Shown here one piece after another: positions 9,762 to 21,107 of a stretch of 64,000 bases of DNA (position 1 is the stretch's first letter; every line of letters starts with the position of its first letter). Source of the stretch: Yersinia similis. GTDB lineage: Bacteria > Pseudomonadota > Gammaproteobacteria > Enterobacterales > Enterobacteriaceae. Below the pieces are notes generated by a model, which saw only the letters and a program-made list of their open reading frames with translations, made no database searches and was not told the origin of the DNA. Both the position numbers and the translations under genes were made by a program. Location: the NCBI RefSeq assembly GCF_001053095.1, contig NZ_CGBP01000009.1, forward strand, positions 1-64,000, written 5' to 3'.

Positions 9762-10663
9762 CCAATGGCGGTACCCTGTGCGCCATGCTGGAGTAAGTAA
9801 TTATTCAGCTCATTCATGCCTGTCCAACGATTCTCACACCACAAGGGGGCCAGCAATGTAGGGCGGCGCGCACTGGCAGAAATCCGATGATAGACAATCT
9901 CTGCGGGTGTATGGCGAATCATTTCACCTGCGGTGAGAATATAATCCTCCAGCGCCAACGCCGTTAAACGCCCCGCCCGCCAGGCTTTCGCCATCGTACT
10001 GCCTTCCACGATATGCAGTGGATGCAGTTTTATCCCATCAATACCTGTGGTGACCACTTTTTCCAAGGTTTCCATCCCCTGTGCCCGCTCCTCTCCTGGT
10101 AAACCCACAATTAAATGGCAACACACTTTCAGACCACGAGCGCGAGCGCGGCGGGCCGTTTGCTGGTAGCAGGCAAAATCATGTCCACGGTTAATACGTT
10201 TGAGCGTTTTATCATTAGCCGTTTGTAGACCCAACTCAAGCCAAACTTCATAACCTTGTTGCTGGTAGCTGCTCAGCAAATCCAGAACGGCATCTGGCAC
10301 ACAATCCGGGCGAGTACCCACGCACAGGCCCACAATATCGGCCTCGCACAATGCCTGTTGGTACATTGCGGCTAACGCATTCACCTCTGCATAAGTACTG
10401 GTATAGGCCTGAAAATAAGCCAGGTAACGATTCGCTCGATTGGCTTTTTTTGCCTGTATCGCTAACTGCTGAGTGATACTTTGCTGCTGCATTTGCTCAT
10501 CAGCAAAGGAGGCAACCTGACAAAAGGTGCACCCGCCACGTCCCAGTGTTCCATCACGATTCGGGCAACTAAACCCGCCATGCAGCGTGAGTTTATGAAT
10601 TTTTTCGCCATAACGGTGCTGTAAGTCCGCACCAAACATATTGACTAATTGCTGCAACTGCAT
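9740..10663 (-). CDS. yhcC: radical SAM protein YhcC
   Basis: A 307-residue radical SAM protein of the YhcC/TIGR01212 family. Substrate and product are not established. The 4Fe-4S cysteines are in FSCPNRDGTLGRGGCTFC near residues 32-49 (C-x(11)-C-x2-C spacing, a family-specific variant). The motifs GLCVGTRPDCVPDAV and LELGLQTANDKTLKRINRGHD match E. coli YhcC closely. The ATG giving MQLQQLVNMFG is chosen by homology. The frame runs 22 codons further into an ERIC remnant. The C-terminus is encoded by half of a 20-bp duplication. Confidence 0.9.
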   Translation of the reverse strand: MQLQQLVNMFGADLQHRYGEKIHKLTLHGGFSCPNRDGTLGRGGCTFCQVASFADEQMQQQSITQQLAIQAKKANRANRYLAYFQAYTSTYAEVNALAAMYQQALCEADIVGLCVGTRPDCVPDAVLDLLSSYQQQGYEVWLELGLQTANDKTLKRINRGHDFACYQQTARRARARGLKVCCHLIVGLPGEERAQGMETLEKVVTTGIDGIKLHPLHIVEGSTMAKAWRAGRLTALALEDYILTAGEMIRHTPAEIVYHRISASARRPTLLAPLWCENRWTGMNELNNYLLQHGAQGTAIGDAYCYG

Positions 10664-10691
10664 AATCTTGGCACTGCCTGTCAAAAAGAAC

Positions 10692-10803
10692 CCATCCCCA
10701 AAGCTATTAGCGTTGCGGCCAAGCAGCAAACGAGCGAATCCTGCGGATCTGAATTAAGTCAGTAAACCGGATAAGTGAGGGCCGCGAATACCGCTGTAAC
10801 GTC
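10692..10803 (+). repeat. decayed ERIC element
   Basis: The order of ERIC features is still readable: GTTGCGGCCAAGCAGCAAACGA (left arm), CGAATCCTGCGGATCTGA, AGTCAGT, AAGTGAGGGCCGC and CGCTGTAACGTCAAAT (right arm). It resembles the copy at 33414 most. It lies between the divergent yhcC and gltB genes. Confidence 0.6.
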
Positions 10804-10884
10804 AAATTAAGGGGATAAGCCTAACCCGCCGACGATGTCGCATGCGATGACAGAGATCAACTCCCACGCTTTTGGGTGCAACCC

Positions 10885-10898
10885 TGCATAACCATTCA
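10885..10898. promoter_or_regulatory. candidate ArgR box
   Basis: TGCATAACCATTCA agrees with the palindromic ARG box TGAATAATTATTCA at 11 of 14 positions. A second box at the usual 3-bp spacing is poor. Confidence 0.35.
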
Positions 10899-11083
10899 TC
10901 ATAAATGCAAATAAAACCACTTGACCGATTATTAAATTTTCTTATTCCAGCCAAGCTCTTAGCGCTTCTATTACAAATCGGTGAAAAATAGTTTTAAAAT
11001 CTAATAAATAAAACAAAATCAGTCTATAATTCTAGCATCCCCATCCACGCTAGCATTGTGCAGAGATTTGACGATTACACTAT

Positions 11084-11099
11084 AGTGAGACAGCTCACA
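11084..11099. promoter_or_regulatory. candidate Crp site upstream of gltB
   Basis: AGTGA-GACAGC-TCACA matches the Crp consensus TGTGA-N6-TCACA at nine of ten core positions and sits in A/T flanks. It would lie downstream of the TATAAT at 11025, a position fitting repression. Confidence 0.6.
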
Positions 11100-11483
11100 T
11101 ATTTGTGTCTGCTTCATGGAGCATTCGACAGGTGGAAAATGGAAATAAATCAATATTATTCATAATGATAAGAGCATTTATTACCATAAAGATATATCTC
11201 ATGCTTATATTTGACCTGCGTATTCTTTCTCGCTAAGTTGGAAGTCCGCTGGAAGATTTCTAAACGGGCAAACGTCTAGTCATAATTATGCAGTAATTTA
11301 AGACTCCCTCTTAAAACAAGTCTTTTACCACTTGTGAGAACCGTCACGAGAGGCCATTGGCGGAGGGCGGAAAAGCAGATTTGCCGCAAAACACGCGCCT
11401 GTCAGCCCACACTGTCTGATATCAATATGTCCTTTACGAGCTGGTTTGTGAGAGTCTCACAGAGCCTGGGGAGGTTCACTGAT

Positions 11484-14400
11484 ATGTTGTATGATCAATC
11501 CCAAGAGAGGGACAACTGTGGTTTCGGCCTAATCGCCCATATAGAAGGCGAACCTAGCCATAAGGTAGTGCGCACCGCTATACACGCACTGGCCCGTATG
11601 CAACACCGTGGCGCGATCCTTGCTGATGGCAAGACTGGCGATGGTTGTGGCTTATTATTGCAAAAACCGGATCGCTTTTTCCGGATGGTCGCTGAAGAAC
11701 GCGGATGGCGTTTGGCCAAAAACTATGCCGTAGGTATGATGTTTCTCAGTCAGGACGAAGAACTCGCTAAGGCAAGCCGCCGCATTGTAGAAGAAGAATT
11801 GCAAAATGAAACGCTGTCGATTGTCGGCTGGCGTGAAGTGCCGACTAACCCAGATGTACTCGGTGAAATCGCTCTCTCCTCCCTGCCCCGGATTGAACAA
11901 ATTTTTGTGAACGCCCCTGCAGGCTGGCGCTCGCGTGATATGGAACGTCGCTTATTTGTGGCACGACGCCGTATTGAAAAGCGTATATCAGATAAAGATT
12001 TCTACGCGTGTAGCTTCTCGAATCTGGTGACAATCTATAAAGGCTTATGTATGCCTGCGGATTTGCCACGCTTCTATCTTGATTTGGCTGACTTGCGCCT
12101 CGAATCGGCAATTTGTCTGTTCCATCAACGTTTCTCCACCAATACCGTCCCTCGCTGGCCGCTGGCTCAGCCGTTCCGCTATCTGGCACATAACGGCGAA
12201 ATCAACACCATCGCCGGTAACCGCCAATGGGCCAAGGCCCGTGCCTATAAATTTAAAACGCCATTAATTCCGGATTTGCAGGATGCGGCCCCCTTCGTCA
12301 ATGAGACCGGCTCTGACTCCAGCTCGCTGGATAACATGTTGGAACTGTTCCTCAGTGGTGGGATGGACTTGATCCGTGCAATGCGTCTGTTAGTGCCACC
12401 GGCCTGGCAGAACAACCCAGATATGGACACCGATCTGCGCGCCTTCTTTGACTTCAACTCCATGCATATGGAACCGTGGGATGGCCCCGCAGGGATCGTG
12501 ATGTCTGATGGTCGTTACGCGGCCTGTAACCTTGACCGTAATGGCCTACGCCCTGCGCGCTACGTCATCACCAAAGACAAACTGATTACCTGTGCCTCGG
12601 AAGTCGGGATTTGGGATTACCAGCCCGATGAGGTGGTTGAAAAAGGCCGCGTGGGTCCTGGCGAACTCATGGTGATTGATACCCGCAGCGGTAAAATTTT
12701 GCATTCCGCCGAAACGGACAACGATCTGAAAAGCCGCCACCCGTATAAAGAGTGGATGGAAAAGAACGTTAAGCGTCTGGTGCCGTTCGAAGACCTACCG
12801 GAAGAGCAGGTAGGGAACCGTCAGTTAGATGAATCGCTGTTGGAAAGTTATCAGAAGCAGTTTGGTTACAGCAATGAAGAGCTGGATCAAATCATTCGTG
12901 TACTGGGTGAAAACGGTCAGGAAGCCACTGGGTCGATGGGCGATGACACGCCATTTGCAGTGCTCTCCAGCGGCCCGCGCATTATTTATGACTATTTCCG
13001 CCAGCAATTTGCTCAGGTGACTAACCCCCCTATCGATCCACTGCGTGAAGCACACGTTATGTCACTGGCGACCAGTATTGGCCGTGAGATGAACGTATTC
13101 TGCGAAGCTGAGGGACAGGCTCACCGTTTGAGCTTTAAATCGCCGATCTTGCTTTACTCTGATTTTCAGCAATTAACCACGCTGGAAGGGGAACATTACC
13201 GTGCTGACCGTTTAGATCTAACGTTCAATCCTGCAGAGAATGGCTTGGAGCAAGCTGTACTGTCGCTGTGTGATGAAGCAGAGCGTAAAGTCCGTGATGG
13301 TGCCGTTATGTTGGTGCTATCAGACCGTGCTATTGCGCCTAATCGCTTGCCAGTGCCAGCCCCCATGGCTGTCGGTGCGATCCAGACGCGTCTGGTAGAA
13401 AAAAGCCTACGCTGTGACGCGAATATTATTGTCGAAACCGCCAGCGCACGTGACCCGCACCACTTCGCGGTGCTGCTCGGTTTTGGTGCGACAGCGATAT
13501 ACCCTTATCTGGCTTATGAATCATTGGCCAAACTGGTTGATTCCCAAGCGATTGATAAAAAGTATCGCGATGTGATGCTCAATTATCGCAATGGTATCAA
13601 TAAGGGTCTGTACAAGATCATGTCCAAAATGGGCATCTCGACGGTGGCCTCTTACCGCTGCTCCAAACTGTTTGAAGCGGTTGGTTTGCATCGTGATTTG
13701 TCTGATCTCTGTTTCCAGGGTGTTGTCAGCCGTATCGGCGGGGCCAGCTTCAGTGATTTCCAACAGGATTTACAGAATCTGTCCAAACGCGCCTGGCTGA
13801 AACGTAAGCCTCTGGATCAAGGCGGTTTGCTGAAATTTGTCCACAACGGCGAATACCACGCCTACAACCCAGATGTGGTCAGCACTTTACAAAAAGCCGT
13901 TCATAGCGGTGAATATAGCGATTATCAGGCATACGCCAAGCTGGTTAATGAGCGCCCGATTGCCACACTGCGTGATCTGTTAGCCATTAAACCGCAAGGC
14001 ACCCCGATTCCGGTGGATCAAGTTGAACCGGCTGAATCTCTGTTTAAACGTTTTGATACTGCTGCAATGTCTATCGGTGCCTTAAGCCCGGAAGCCCATG
14101 AATCACTGGCTATCGCTATGAACAGCTTGGGAGGCTTCTCGAATTCCGGCGAAGGAGGCGAAGACCCAGCCCGTTACGGTACCAATAAGGTATCCCGTAT
14201 CAAGCAGGTGGCCTCTGGCCGCTTCGGCGTAACACCAGCATATTTGGTCAATGCGGATGTTATCCAGATCAAAGTGGCTCAGGGAGCGAAACCCGGCGAA
14301 GGGGGCCAGTTACCGGGTGATAAAGTCACACCGTATATCGCCAAACTGCGCTATTCCGTACCAGGTGTGACATTGATCTCCCCGCCACCACATCATGATA

Positions 14401-15941
14401 TTTATTCAATCGAAGACTTGGCTCAGCTAATTTTCGATTTGAAGCAGGTCAATCCGAAAGCCCTGATTTCGGTGAAACTGGTATCTGAACCGGGTGTCGG
14501 CACCATTGCGACCGGTGTCGCAAAAGCTTACGCCGATTTAATTACCATTGCCGGTTACGACGGTGGTACCGGTGCCAGCCCGCTGTCTTCGGTGAAGTAT
14601 GCCGGTTGCCCATGGGAACTGGGTCTGGTTGAAACACAACAAGCGTTGGTGGCCAATGGGTTACGCCATAAGATCCGCCTGCAAGTTGATGGCGGCCTGA
14701 AAACTGGTGTTGATATTGTTAAAGCCGCTATTTTGGGGGCGGAAAGCTTCGGTTTTGGCACCGGCCCTATGGTGGCGCTAGGGTGTAAATACTTACGTAT
14801 TTGCCACCTGAATAACTGCGCGACCGGCGTGGCTACGCAAGATGAAAAATTGCGTCGTGACCATTATCACGGCTTACCGGAACGCGTAGTGAACTACTTC
14901 CACTTCATCGCCCGTGAAACTCGCGAAATTATGGCCGAACTGGGCGTGAGTCAACTGGTTGATTTAATTGGCCGAACCGATATGTTGCTGGAACTGGATG
15001 GCATCTCAGCGAAGCAAAACAAACTGGATCTGTCGCCAATGCTGAAAACAGCAACGCCACATCCGGGCAAGGCGCTGTATTGTACTGAAAGTAACCCGCC
15101 GTTCGATAAAGGCTTACTGAACAAAGAGTTACTCTCTCAGGCTGAACCCTATATAGAAACCAAACAAAGTAAGACGTTCTATTTTGATATTCGCAACACT
15201 GACCGCTCCGTCGGTGCAGCATTATCGGGGGCGATTGCCACGAAACATGGCGATCAAGGGTTGGTAACGGATCCGATCAAAACTTATTTCTCAGGGACTG
15301 CCGGGCAGAGTTTTGGGGTATGGAATGCAGGCGGCGTTGAGCTGATGCTGACTGGTGACGCAAATGACTACGTCGGTAAGGGGATGGCTGGTGGCCGTAT
15401 CGCAGTACGTCCGCCAGTCGGTTCCAACTTCCGCAGCCATGAAGCGAGCATCATCGGTAACACCTGCCTATACGGTGCCACCGGCGGTAAATTGTTCGCC
15501 GCAGGCCGGGCGGGTGAACGCTTCGCAGTACGTAACTCCGGGGCGATCACTGTCGTTGAAGGTATCGGTGATAACGGTTGTGAATATATGACTGGCGGGA
15601 TTGTCTGTGTTCTGGGCCGTACTGGGATTAACTTTGGTGCCGGTATGACCGGTGGCTTCGCTTATGTTCTCGATGAAGACGGTGAATTCCGTAAACGTGT
15701 TAACCCTGAGCTGGTAGAAGTGCTGGATGTCGAGCAATTGGCTATCCATGAAGAACATCTGCGTGGGCTGATCACTGAACACGTTCAGTTGACCGGTTCT
15801 AGCCGTGGCGAAGAGATTCTGGCTAACTGGCCAGAATGGGTGACCAAGTTTGCATTGGTTAAACCGAAATCCAGCGATGTGAAAGCACTGTTGGGCCACC
15901 GTAGCCGTTCCGCAGCTGAGCTGCGGGTTCAAGCGCAGTAA
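11484..15941 (+). CDS. gltB: glutamate synthase (NADPH) large subunit
   Basis: Transfers the amide of glutamine to 2-oxoglutarate, giving two glutamates, with electrons from GltD. The 1485-residue precursor begins MLYDQSQERDN followed by Cys12 (CGFGLIAHIEGE); removal of the short propeptide exposes that Cys as the amidotransferase nucleophile. Next come the class II amidotransferase domain (to about 400), a linker domain, the FMN-binding synthase domain with the cluster cysteines in CKYLRICHLNNCATG (about 1100), and the GXGXG beta-helix C-terminus. Start choice: a GGGGAGG Shine-Dalgarno sequence 8 bases upstream; 50 further in-frame codons lack this support. Followed by gltD after 9 bases. 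Confidence 0.97.
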   Translation: MLYDQSQERDNCGFGLIAHIEGEPSHKVVRTAIHALARMQHRGAILADGKTGDGCGLLLQKPDRFFRMVAEERGWRLAKNYAVGMMFLSQDEELAKASRRIVEEELQNETLSIVGWREVPTNPDVLGEIALSSLPRIEQIFVNAPAGWRSRDMERRLFVARRRIEKRISDKDFYACSFSNLVTIYKGLCMPADLPRFYLDLADLRLESAICLFHQRFSTNTVPRWPLAQPFRYLAHNGEINTIAGNRQWAKARAYKFKTPLIPDLQDAAPFVNETGSDSSSLDNMLELFLSGGMDLIRAMRLLVPPAWQNNPDMDTDLRAFFDFNSMHMEPWDGPAGIVMSDGRYAACNLDRNGLRPARYVITKDKLITCASEVGIWDYQPDEVVEKGRVGPGELMVIDTRSGKILHSAETDNDLKSRHPYKEWMEKNVKRLVPFEDLPEEQVGNRQLDESLLESYQKQFGYSNEELDQIIRVLGENGQEATGSMGDDTPFAVLSSGPRIIYDYFRQQFAQVTNPPIDPLREAHVMSLATSIGREMNVFCEAEGQAHRLSFKSPILLYSDFQQLTTLEGEHYRADRLDLTFNPAENGLEQAVLSLCDEAERKVRDGAVMLVLSDRAIAPNRLPVPAPMAVGAIQTRLVEKSLRCDANIIVETASARDPHHFAVLLGFGATAIYPYLAYESLAKLVDSQAIDKKYRDVMLNYRNGINKGLYKIMSKMGISTVASYRCSKLFEAVGLHRDLSDLCFQGVVSRIGGASFSDFQQDLQNLSKRAWLKRKPLDQGGLLKFVHNGEYHAYNPDVVSTLQKAVHSGEYSDYQAYAKLVNERPIATLRDLLAIKPQGTPIPVDQVEPAESLFKRFDTAAMSIGALSPEAHESLAIAMNSLGGFSNSGEGGEDPARYGTNKVSRIKQVASGRFGVTPAYLVNADVIQIKVAQGAKPGEGGQLPGDKVTPYIAKLRYSVPGVTLISPPPHHDIYSIEDLAQLIFDLKQVNPKALISVKLVSEPGVGTIATGVAKAYADLITIAGYDGGTGASPLSSVKYAGCPWELGLVETQQALVANGLRHKIRLQVDGGLKTGVDIVKAAILGAESFGFGTGPMVALGCKYLRICHLNNCATGVATQDEKLRRDHYHGLPERVVNYFHFIARETREIMAELGVSQLVDLIGRTDMLLELDGISAKQNKLDLSPMLKTATPHPGKALYCTESNPPFDKGLLNKELLSQAEPYIETKQSKTFYFDIRNTDRSVGAALSGAIATKHGDQGLVTDPIKTYFSGTAGQSFGVWNAGGVELMLTGDANDYVGKGMAGGRIAVRPPVGSNFRSHEASIIGNTCLYGATGGKLFAAGRAGERFAVRNSGAITVVEGIGDNGCEYMTGGIVCVLGRTGINFGAGMTGGFAYVLDEDGEFRKRVNPELVEVLDVEQLAIHEEHLRGLITEHVQLTGSSRGEEILANWPEWVTKFALVKPKSSDVKALLGHRSRSAAELRVQAQ

Positions 15942-17369
<1,428 letters not shown>

Positions 17370-17401
17370 TGCCGTAGATCCCCAAGTCATCCCATAAACG
17401 C

Positions 17402-17438
17402 AAGGGCGGGTTCCATTCACAGAACCCGCCCTTTCTAT
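17402..17438 (+). terminator. gltBD terminator
   Basis: Perfect 12-base stem AAGGGCGGGTTC / GAACCCGCCCTT with an 8-base loop, followed by TCTATTT, 32 bases after the gltD stop codon. Confidence 0.85.
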
Positions 17439-17468
17439 TTGTGCACTTCTATTTTTGTGCACTTCTAT
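17433..17468 (+). repeat. tandem repeat, about 2 x 16 bp
   Basis: TTCTATTTGTGCAC and TTCTATTTTTGTGCAC are consecutive copies differing by two extra T residues, followed by a third partial TTCTATT. It directly follows the gltBD terminator. Confidence 0.7.
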
Positions 17469-17780
17469 TCCCTCATTTCCACTTCTGAATTTCCCTATAT
17501 TTATCAATCACACATTCTCATCAAGTGAATACATTTATAGCGTACATACATTCCGCACACCTATGGGTATCAGTAAATGATTGGGGAAACGCAGGCGGTC
17601 AACGCATAGGCGGCTTGAAGTAGGATGGATATTACCCAAGATTTTGTAACAATTTCAAATAGCCTTATTTTCAGTATGTTATCCACTATAGCGCTATAGT
17701 GAAGGCTTGGTTGTTAAGTGCAAGCCCCTCACAACTGGCATATACTGTCACGCCTTGCTTTAAACAAAGGATAATCTGTT
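17469..17780. other. intergenic region before the exported-protein gene
   Basis: A+T-rich spacer. It holds the ERIC half-element at 17568-17632 and, near the gene, a possible -10 hexamer TATACT (17741-17746) 35 bases before the ATG. A CTATAGCGCTATAG palindrome at 17685-17698 could be an operator. No other gene is visible. Confidence 0.5.
17568..17632 (+). repeat. ERIC right-half remnant
   Basis: CAGTAAATGATTGGGGAAACGCAGGCGGTCAACGCATAGGCGGCTTGAAGTAGGATGGATATT keeps the order AGTAAGTGA, GGGG, GCAGCCAACGCA, GGCTTGAAGTA, GGTAT of the ERIC right arm. The left arm is not recognisable. Confidence 0.6.
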
Positions 17781-18266
17781 ATGAAATCTCACTTACCGTT
17801 TATTGTTAGCGGCTTACTGGCTATGAGTAGCAGCGTATTCGCGATGTCTCTAAATTATCAAGAAGTTGGCTACAATATTGAAGCGCGTGGTGCACGTGCA
17901 GTTGTTGCCGAACTGGAGAAATCCGGACAACTGCCAGCGGTTGAGAATAATATTAAGATGGGTGATGATAACTGGATTGCTCTGGCACCAAAATTAGTCA
18001 GTGCCGGTAATGTGAAGTTTACTGAAGGGGTAAAATCCGCCCTCTCCTCTGCCCTGATTTATAACCCAGCAGCAGTATTGAAAGCAGTAAGCGGCAGTAA
18101 AACATTAACATTATCAGATGTTTGTACCGCACCGATAGATGCCAAAGACAGTGAGGCGAAAACCAACTTCCAGCAACGGGCGTCACGGACATTATTGACC
18201 ATCAAGAACAGTGACATGGCAGGTCCACGTGATAGCTGCCTGGCTGAGCTGAAAAAACTGTTGTAG
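17781..18266 (+). CDS. exported protein of unknown function
   Basis: I do not recognise this 161-residue protein. It has a clear signal peptide (Lys, then a hydrophobic core, ending SSVFA-MS near residue 21), predicting a soluble periplasmic protein of about 140 residues and 15 kDa. The mature part is largely helical by composition and has exactly two cysteines (in LSDVCTAPID and PRDSCLAEL), which could form a disulfide. An AAAGGA Shine-Dalgarno sequence precedes the ATG. It stands alone between the gltBD terminator and the convergent sspBA operon. Composition resembles its neighbours, so recent transfer is not suggested. Confidence 0.85.
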   Translation: MKSHLPFIVSGLLAMSSSVFAMSLNYQEVGYNIEARGARAVVAELEKSGQLPAVENNIKMGDDNWIALAPKLVSAGNVKFTEGVKSALSSALIYNPAAVLKAVSGSKTLTLSDVCTAPIDAKDSEAKTNFQQRASRTLLTIKNSDMAGPRDSCLAELKKLL

Positions 18267-18363
18267 CTATTATCAAGTAAATGAAAGCCCAGCATCCAGT
18301 AAACGAAGACCGGCTAACCAACTGCCAGCTAAATCAAGACGCTCGCACAAAACAGAAACGATA

Positions 18364-18383
18364 AGGGCGGCTAACGCCGCCCT
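18364..18383 (-). terminator. sspBA terminator (candidate)
   Basis: Stem AGGGCGGC / GCCGCCCT with a TAAC loop, between the convergent 17781 gene and sspB. On the minus strand it is followed by TTATCGTTTCTG, a poor T tract. It may serve both directions. Confidence 0.6.
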
Positions 18384-18421
18384 GAAGGAATAGAGTCTGT
18401 ATTTATCCGAACCGCGAAAGG

Positions 18422-18937
18422 TTACTTAACCACGCGTAATGCCGGGCGACCACCACTCCGTGGCGGTTGCGGCGGCTTATCATCCGGTGAATTGTCATCA
18501 TCCTGCTCAATGCGGGTATCATCTGTTACCAACATCAAACTCTCAGTCGGTGCTGTCTCGTTCTCTTTTCCTTCGACGCCATCAAAATTACCATCAGCAT
18601 CAGAATCATAAGCCGCTTCTGGCTCAAACATCGTGCCTGAGCCATTTTCGCGCGCATAAATCGCCATTACCGCTGCAATCGGTACGGTAACCTGACGAGG
18701 AACACCGCCGAAACGAGCATTGAAACGGACATCATCATTGCTCAGTTCCAGATTACCTACCGCACGTGGTGCCACATTCAATATAATCTGCCCATCACGG
18801 GCAAACTCCATCGGCACTGAAACACCAGGGCGGGTAACATCCACAACCAGATGTGGAGTGAGCTGATTATCAATCAACCACTCATAAAATGCGCGCAACA
18901 AGTAAGGGCGGCGCGGAGACATATCCGACATCTCCAT
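18422..18937 (-). CDS. sspB: ClpXP specificity-enhancing factor
   Basis: SspB delivers ssrA-tagged proteins to the ClpXP protease. The 171-residue protein has the conserved ssrA-binding body (PRRPYLLRAFYEWLIDNQLTPHLVVD to the ENGSGTMFEPE segment, about 1-112), an acidic, variable linker, and the C-terminal ClpX-docking tail GGRPALRVVK, which is intact. It lies 5 bases after sspA in the same direction, forming the usual sspA-sspB operon. Confidence 0.97.
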   Translation of the reverse strand: MEMSDMSPRRPYLLRAFYEWLIDNQLTPHLVVDVTRPGVSVPMEFARDGQIILNVAPRAVGNLELSNDDVRFNARFGGVPRQVTVPIAAVMAIYARENGSGTMFEPEAAYDSDADGNFDGVEGKENETAPTESLMLVTDDTRIEQDDDNSPDDKPPQPPRSGGRPALRVVK

Positions 18938-18942
18938 GACAA

Positions 18943-19584
18943 TTAGCTCCGAGTTTTCAGATGCATTTCACGTTCAGCTTCAGTCAATGAAGCCAAGAAC
19001 GCATCACGCTCAAAGACGCGAGTCATATAGCCTTTCAGCTCTTTAGATCCCGCCCCTATGAACTCAATACCTAACACCGGTAAACGCCACAGCAACGGAG
19101 CTAAGTAACAATCGACCAGACTGAACTCTTCACTCATAAAGAAAGGTGTTTCGTTAAAGACTGGCGCGATGGACAGTAACTCTTCACGTAGCTGTTTACG
19201 TGCCGCTTCAGCCTCCTGTGCATTACCTTGCTCAATTTTATACAGCAGGGAATACCAGTCATGCTCAATACGGTGCATCATCAAACGGCTGCTTCCACGA
19301 GCAACAGGATAGACCGGCATCAATGGTGGGTGAGGGAAACGCTCATCCAAATATTCCATGATAATGCGGGATTCATACAGCGTCAGCTCGCGATCAACCA
19401 AAGTAGGGACAGTACGGTAGGGATTGAGGTCAATCAGGTCCTGTGGCAGGTTATCAGCTTCAACCTGCTCAATCTCAACACTGACACCTTTCTCTGCCAG
19501 TACGATACGTACTTGATGGCTAAAAATGTCGGTCGGGCCGGAAAACAGCGTCATTACCGAACGTTTGTTGGCAGCGACAGCCAT
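18943..19584 (-). CDS. sspA: stringent starvation protein A
   Basis: RNA-polymerase-associated protein that lowers H-NS levels in stationary phase and affects acid tolerance and virulence genes in enterobacteria. The 213-residue product has a glutathione-S-transferase fold: thioredoxin-like N-terminal part (MTLFSGPTDIFSHQVRIVLAEKG, YRTVPTLVDRELTLYESRIIMEYL) and a helical C-terminal part. It lacks the catalytic residue of true transferases, as is usual for SspA. The start follows a GGAGG Shine-Dalgarno sequence. Confidence 0.97.
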   Translation of the reverse strand: MAVAANKRSVMTLFSGPTDIFSHQVRIVLAEKGVSVEIEQVEADNLPQDLIDLNPYRTVPTLVDRELTLYESRIIMEYLDERFPHPPLMPVYPVARGSSRLMMHRIEHDWYSLLYKIEQGNAQEAEAARKQLREELLSIAPVFNETPFFMSEEFSLVDCYLAPLLWRLPVLGIEFIGAGSKELKGYMTRVFERDAFLASLTEAEREMHLKTRS

Positions 19585-19897
19585 GAAAACCTCCAAGTTT
19601 ATCTAGAAAACAGTGCGAATAGCCCACGGTTAGGTTGCTATCCTGGGTCGTTTTACCACCGGTTCGCAATCTCAACCGCTGTGCCGTAAATGAGCCTTGG
19701 ACGAGATAAGAATTCAGCCAGGGAGATACATAGACGTCAACAGTTCGCCGAACAGGCACAAAAGTGGTTGGTAGTGTACCAGATTTTGCATGTTTTGTGG
19801 GGATGGTACTGCTATTTCATGGTGAATTGTCTATCCGACAATAGTTTAACGCCCAAAAGGTAGCGTATAAAATGGCAGGTATGTGTTTTTCAGGCAT
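19585..19897. other. sspA upstream region
   Basis: Spacer between sspA and the rplM-rpsI terminator. On the minus strand a TACACT hexamer (19773-19778) is a possible -10 element for sspA, giving a leader of about 180 bases. No gene or convincing RNA structure was seen. Confidence 0.4.
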
Positions 19898-19927
19898 AAA
19901 AAAACCCGGTGAAACACCGGGTTTTTA
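19898..19927 (-). terminator. rplM-rpsI terminator
   Basis: AAACCCGGTG / CACCGGGTTT stem with T-rich sequence on both sides (A7 on the left, T5 on the right), so it can act in both directions. It lies 31 bases after the rpsI stop codon. Confidence 0.85.
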
Positions 19928-19957
19928 CCATCAATCTGATGCCGTAAAGGCAAAAAA

Positions 19958-20985
<1,028 letters not shown>

Positions 20986-21107
20986 ATCGAACTGTTTTTC
21001 ACGAGAAAGGTATAAATTAAACATGTTAAGTGCGGACGACAAATTGTCGCCCGCCATAGAATAGCATTTAAGCCGCCCAAAAGTGAACCATTGTGGCGCG
21101 ATAGCCC

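Larger units (their letters stand above)
10804..11483. promoter_or_regulatory. gltB upstream control region
   Basis: About 680 A+T-rich bases with no convincing gene. It holds a candidate ArgR box (10885-10898), a perfect TATAAT at 11025-11030 without a clear -35 element, and a near-consensus Crp site at 11084-11099. In E. coli gltBDF is controlled by Lrp, IHF, Crp and ArgR, and the region here is suited to such multi-protein control. Lrp and IHF sites are too degenerate to place by eye. Transcription from 11030 would give a leader of about 450 bases. Confidence 0.6.

Noticed and set aside
11334-11483. A 50-codon N-terminal extension of gltB
   Set aside because: The GGGGAGG eight bases before the internal ATG and the position of the processed Cys support the shorter start; the extension has no Shine-Dalgarno sequence.
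15468-15932. Long open frame antisense to the gltB 3' end
   Set aside because: Shadow of a strongly coding, GC-structured gene; no start signal or recognisable domain.
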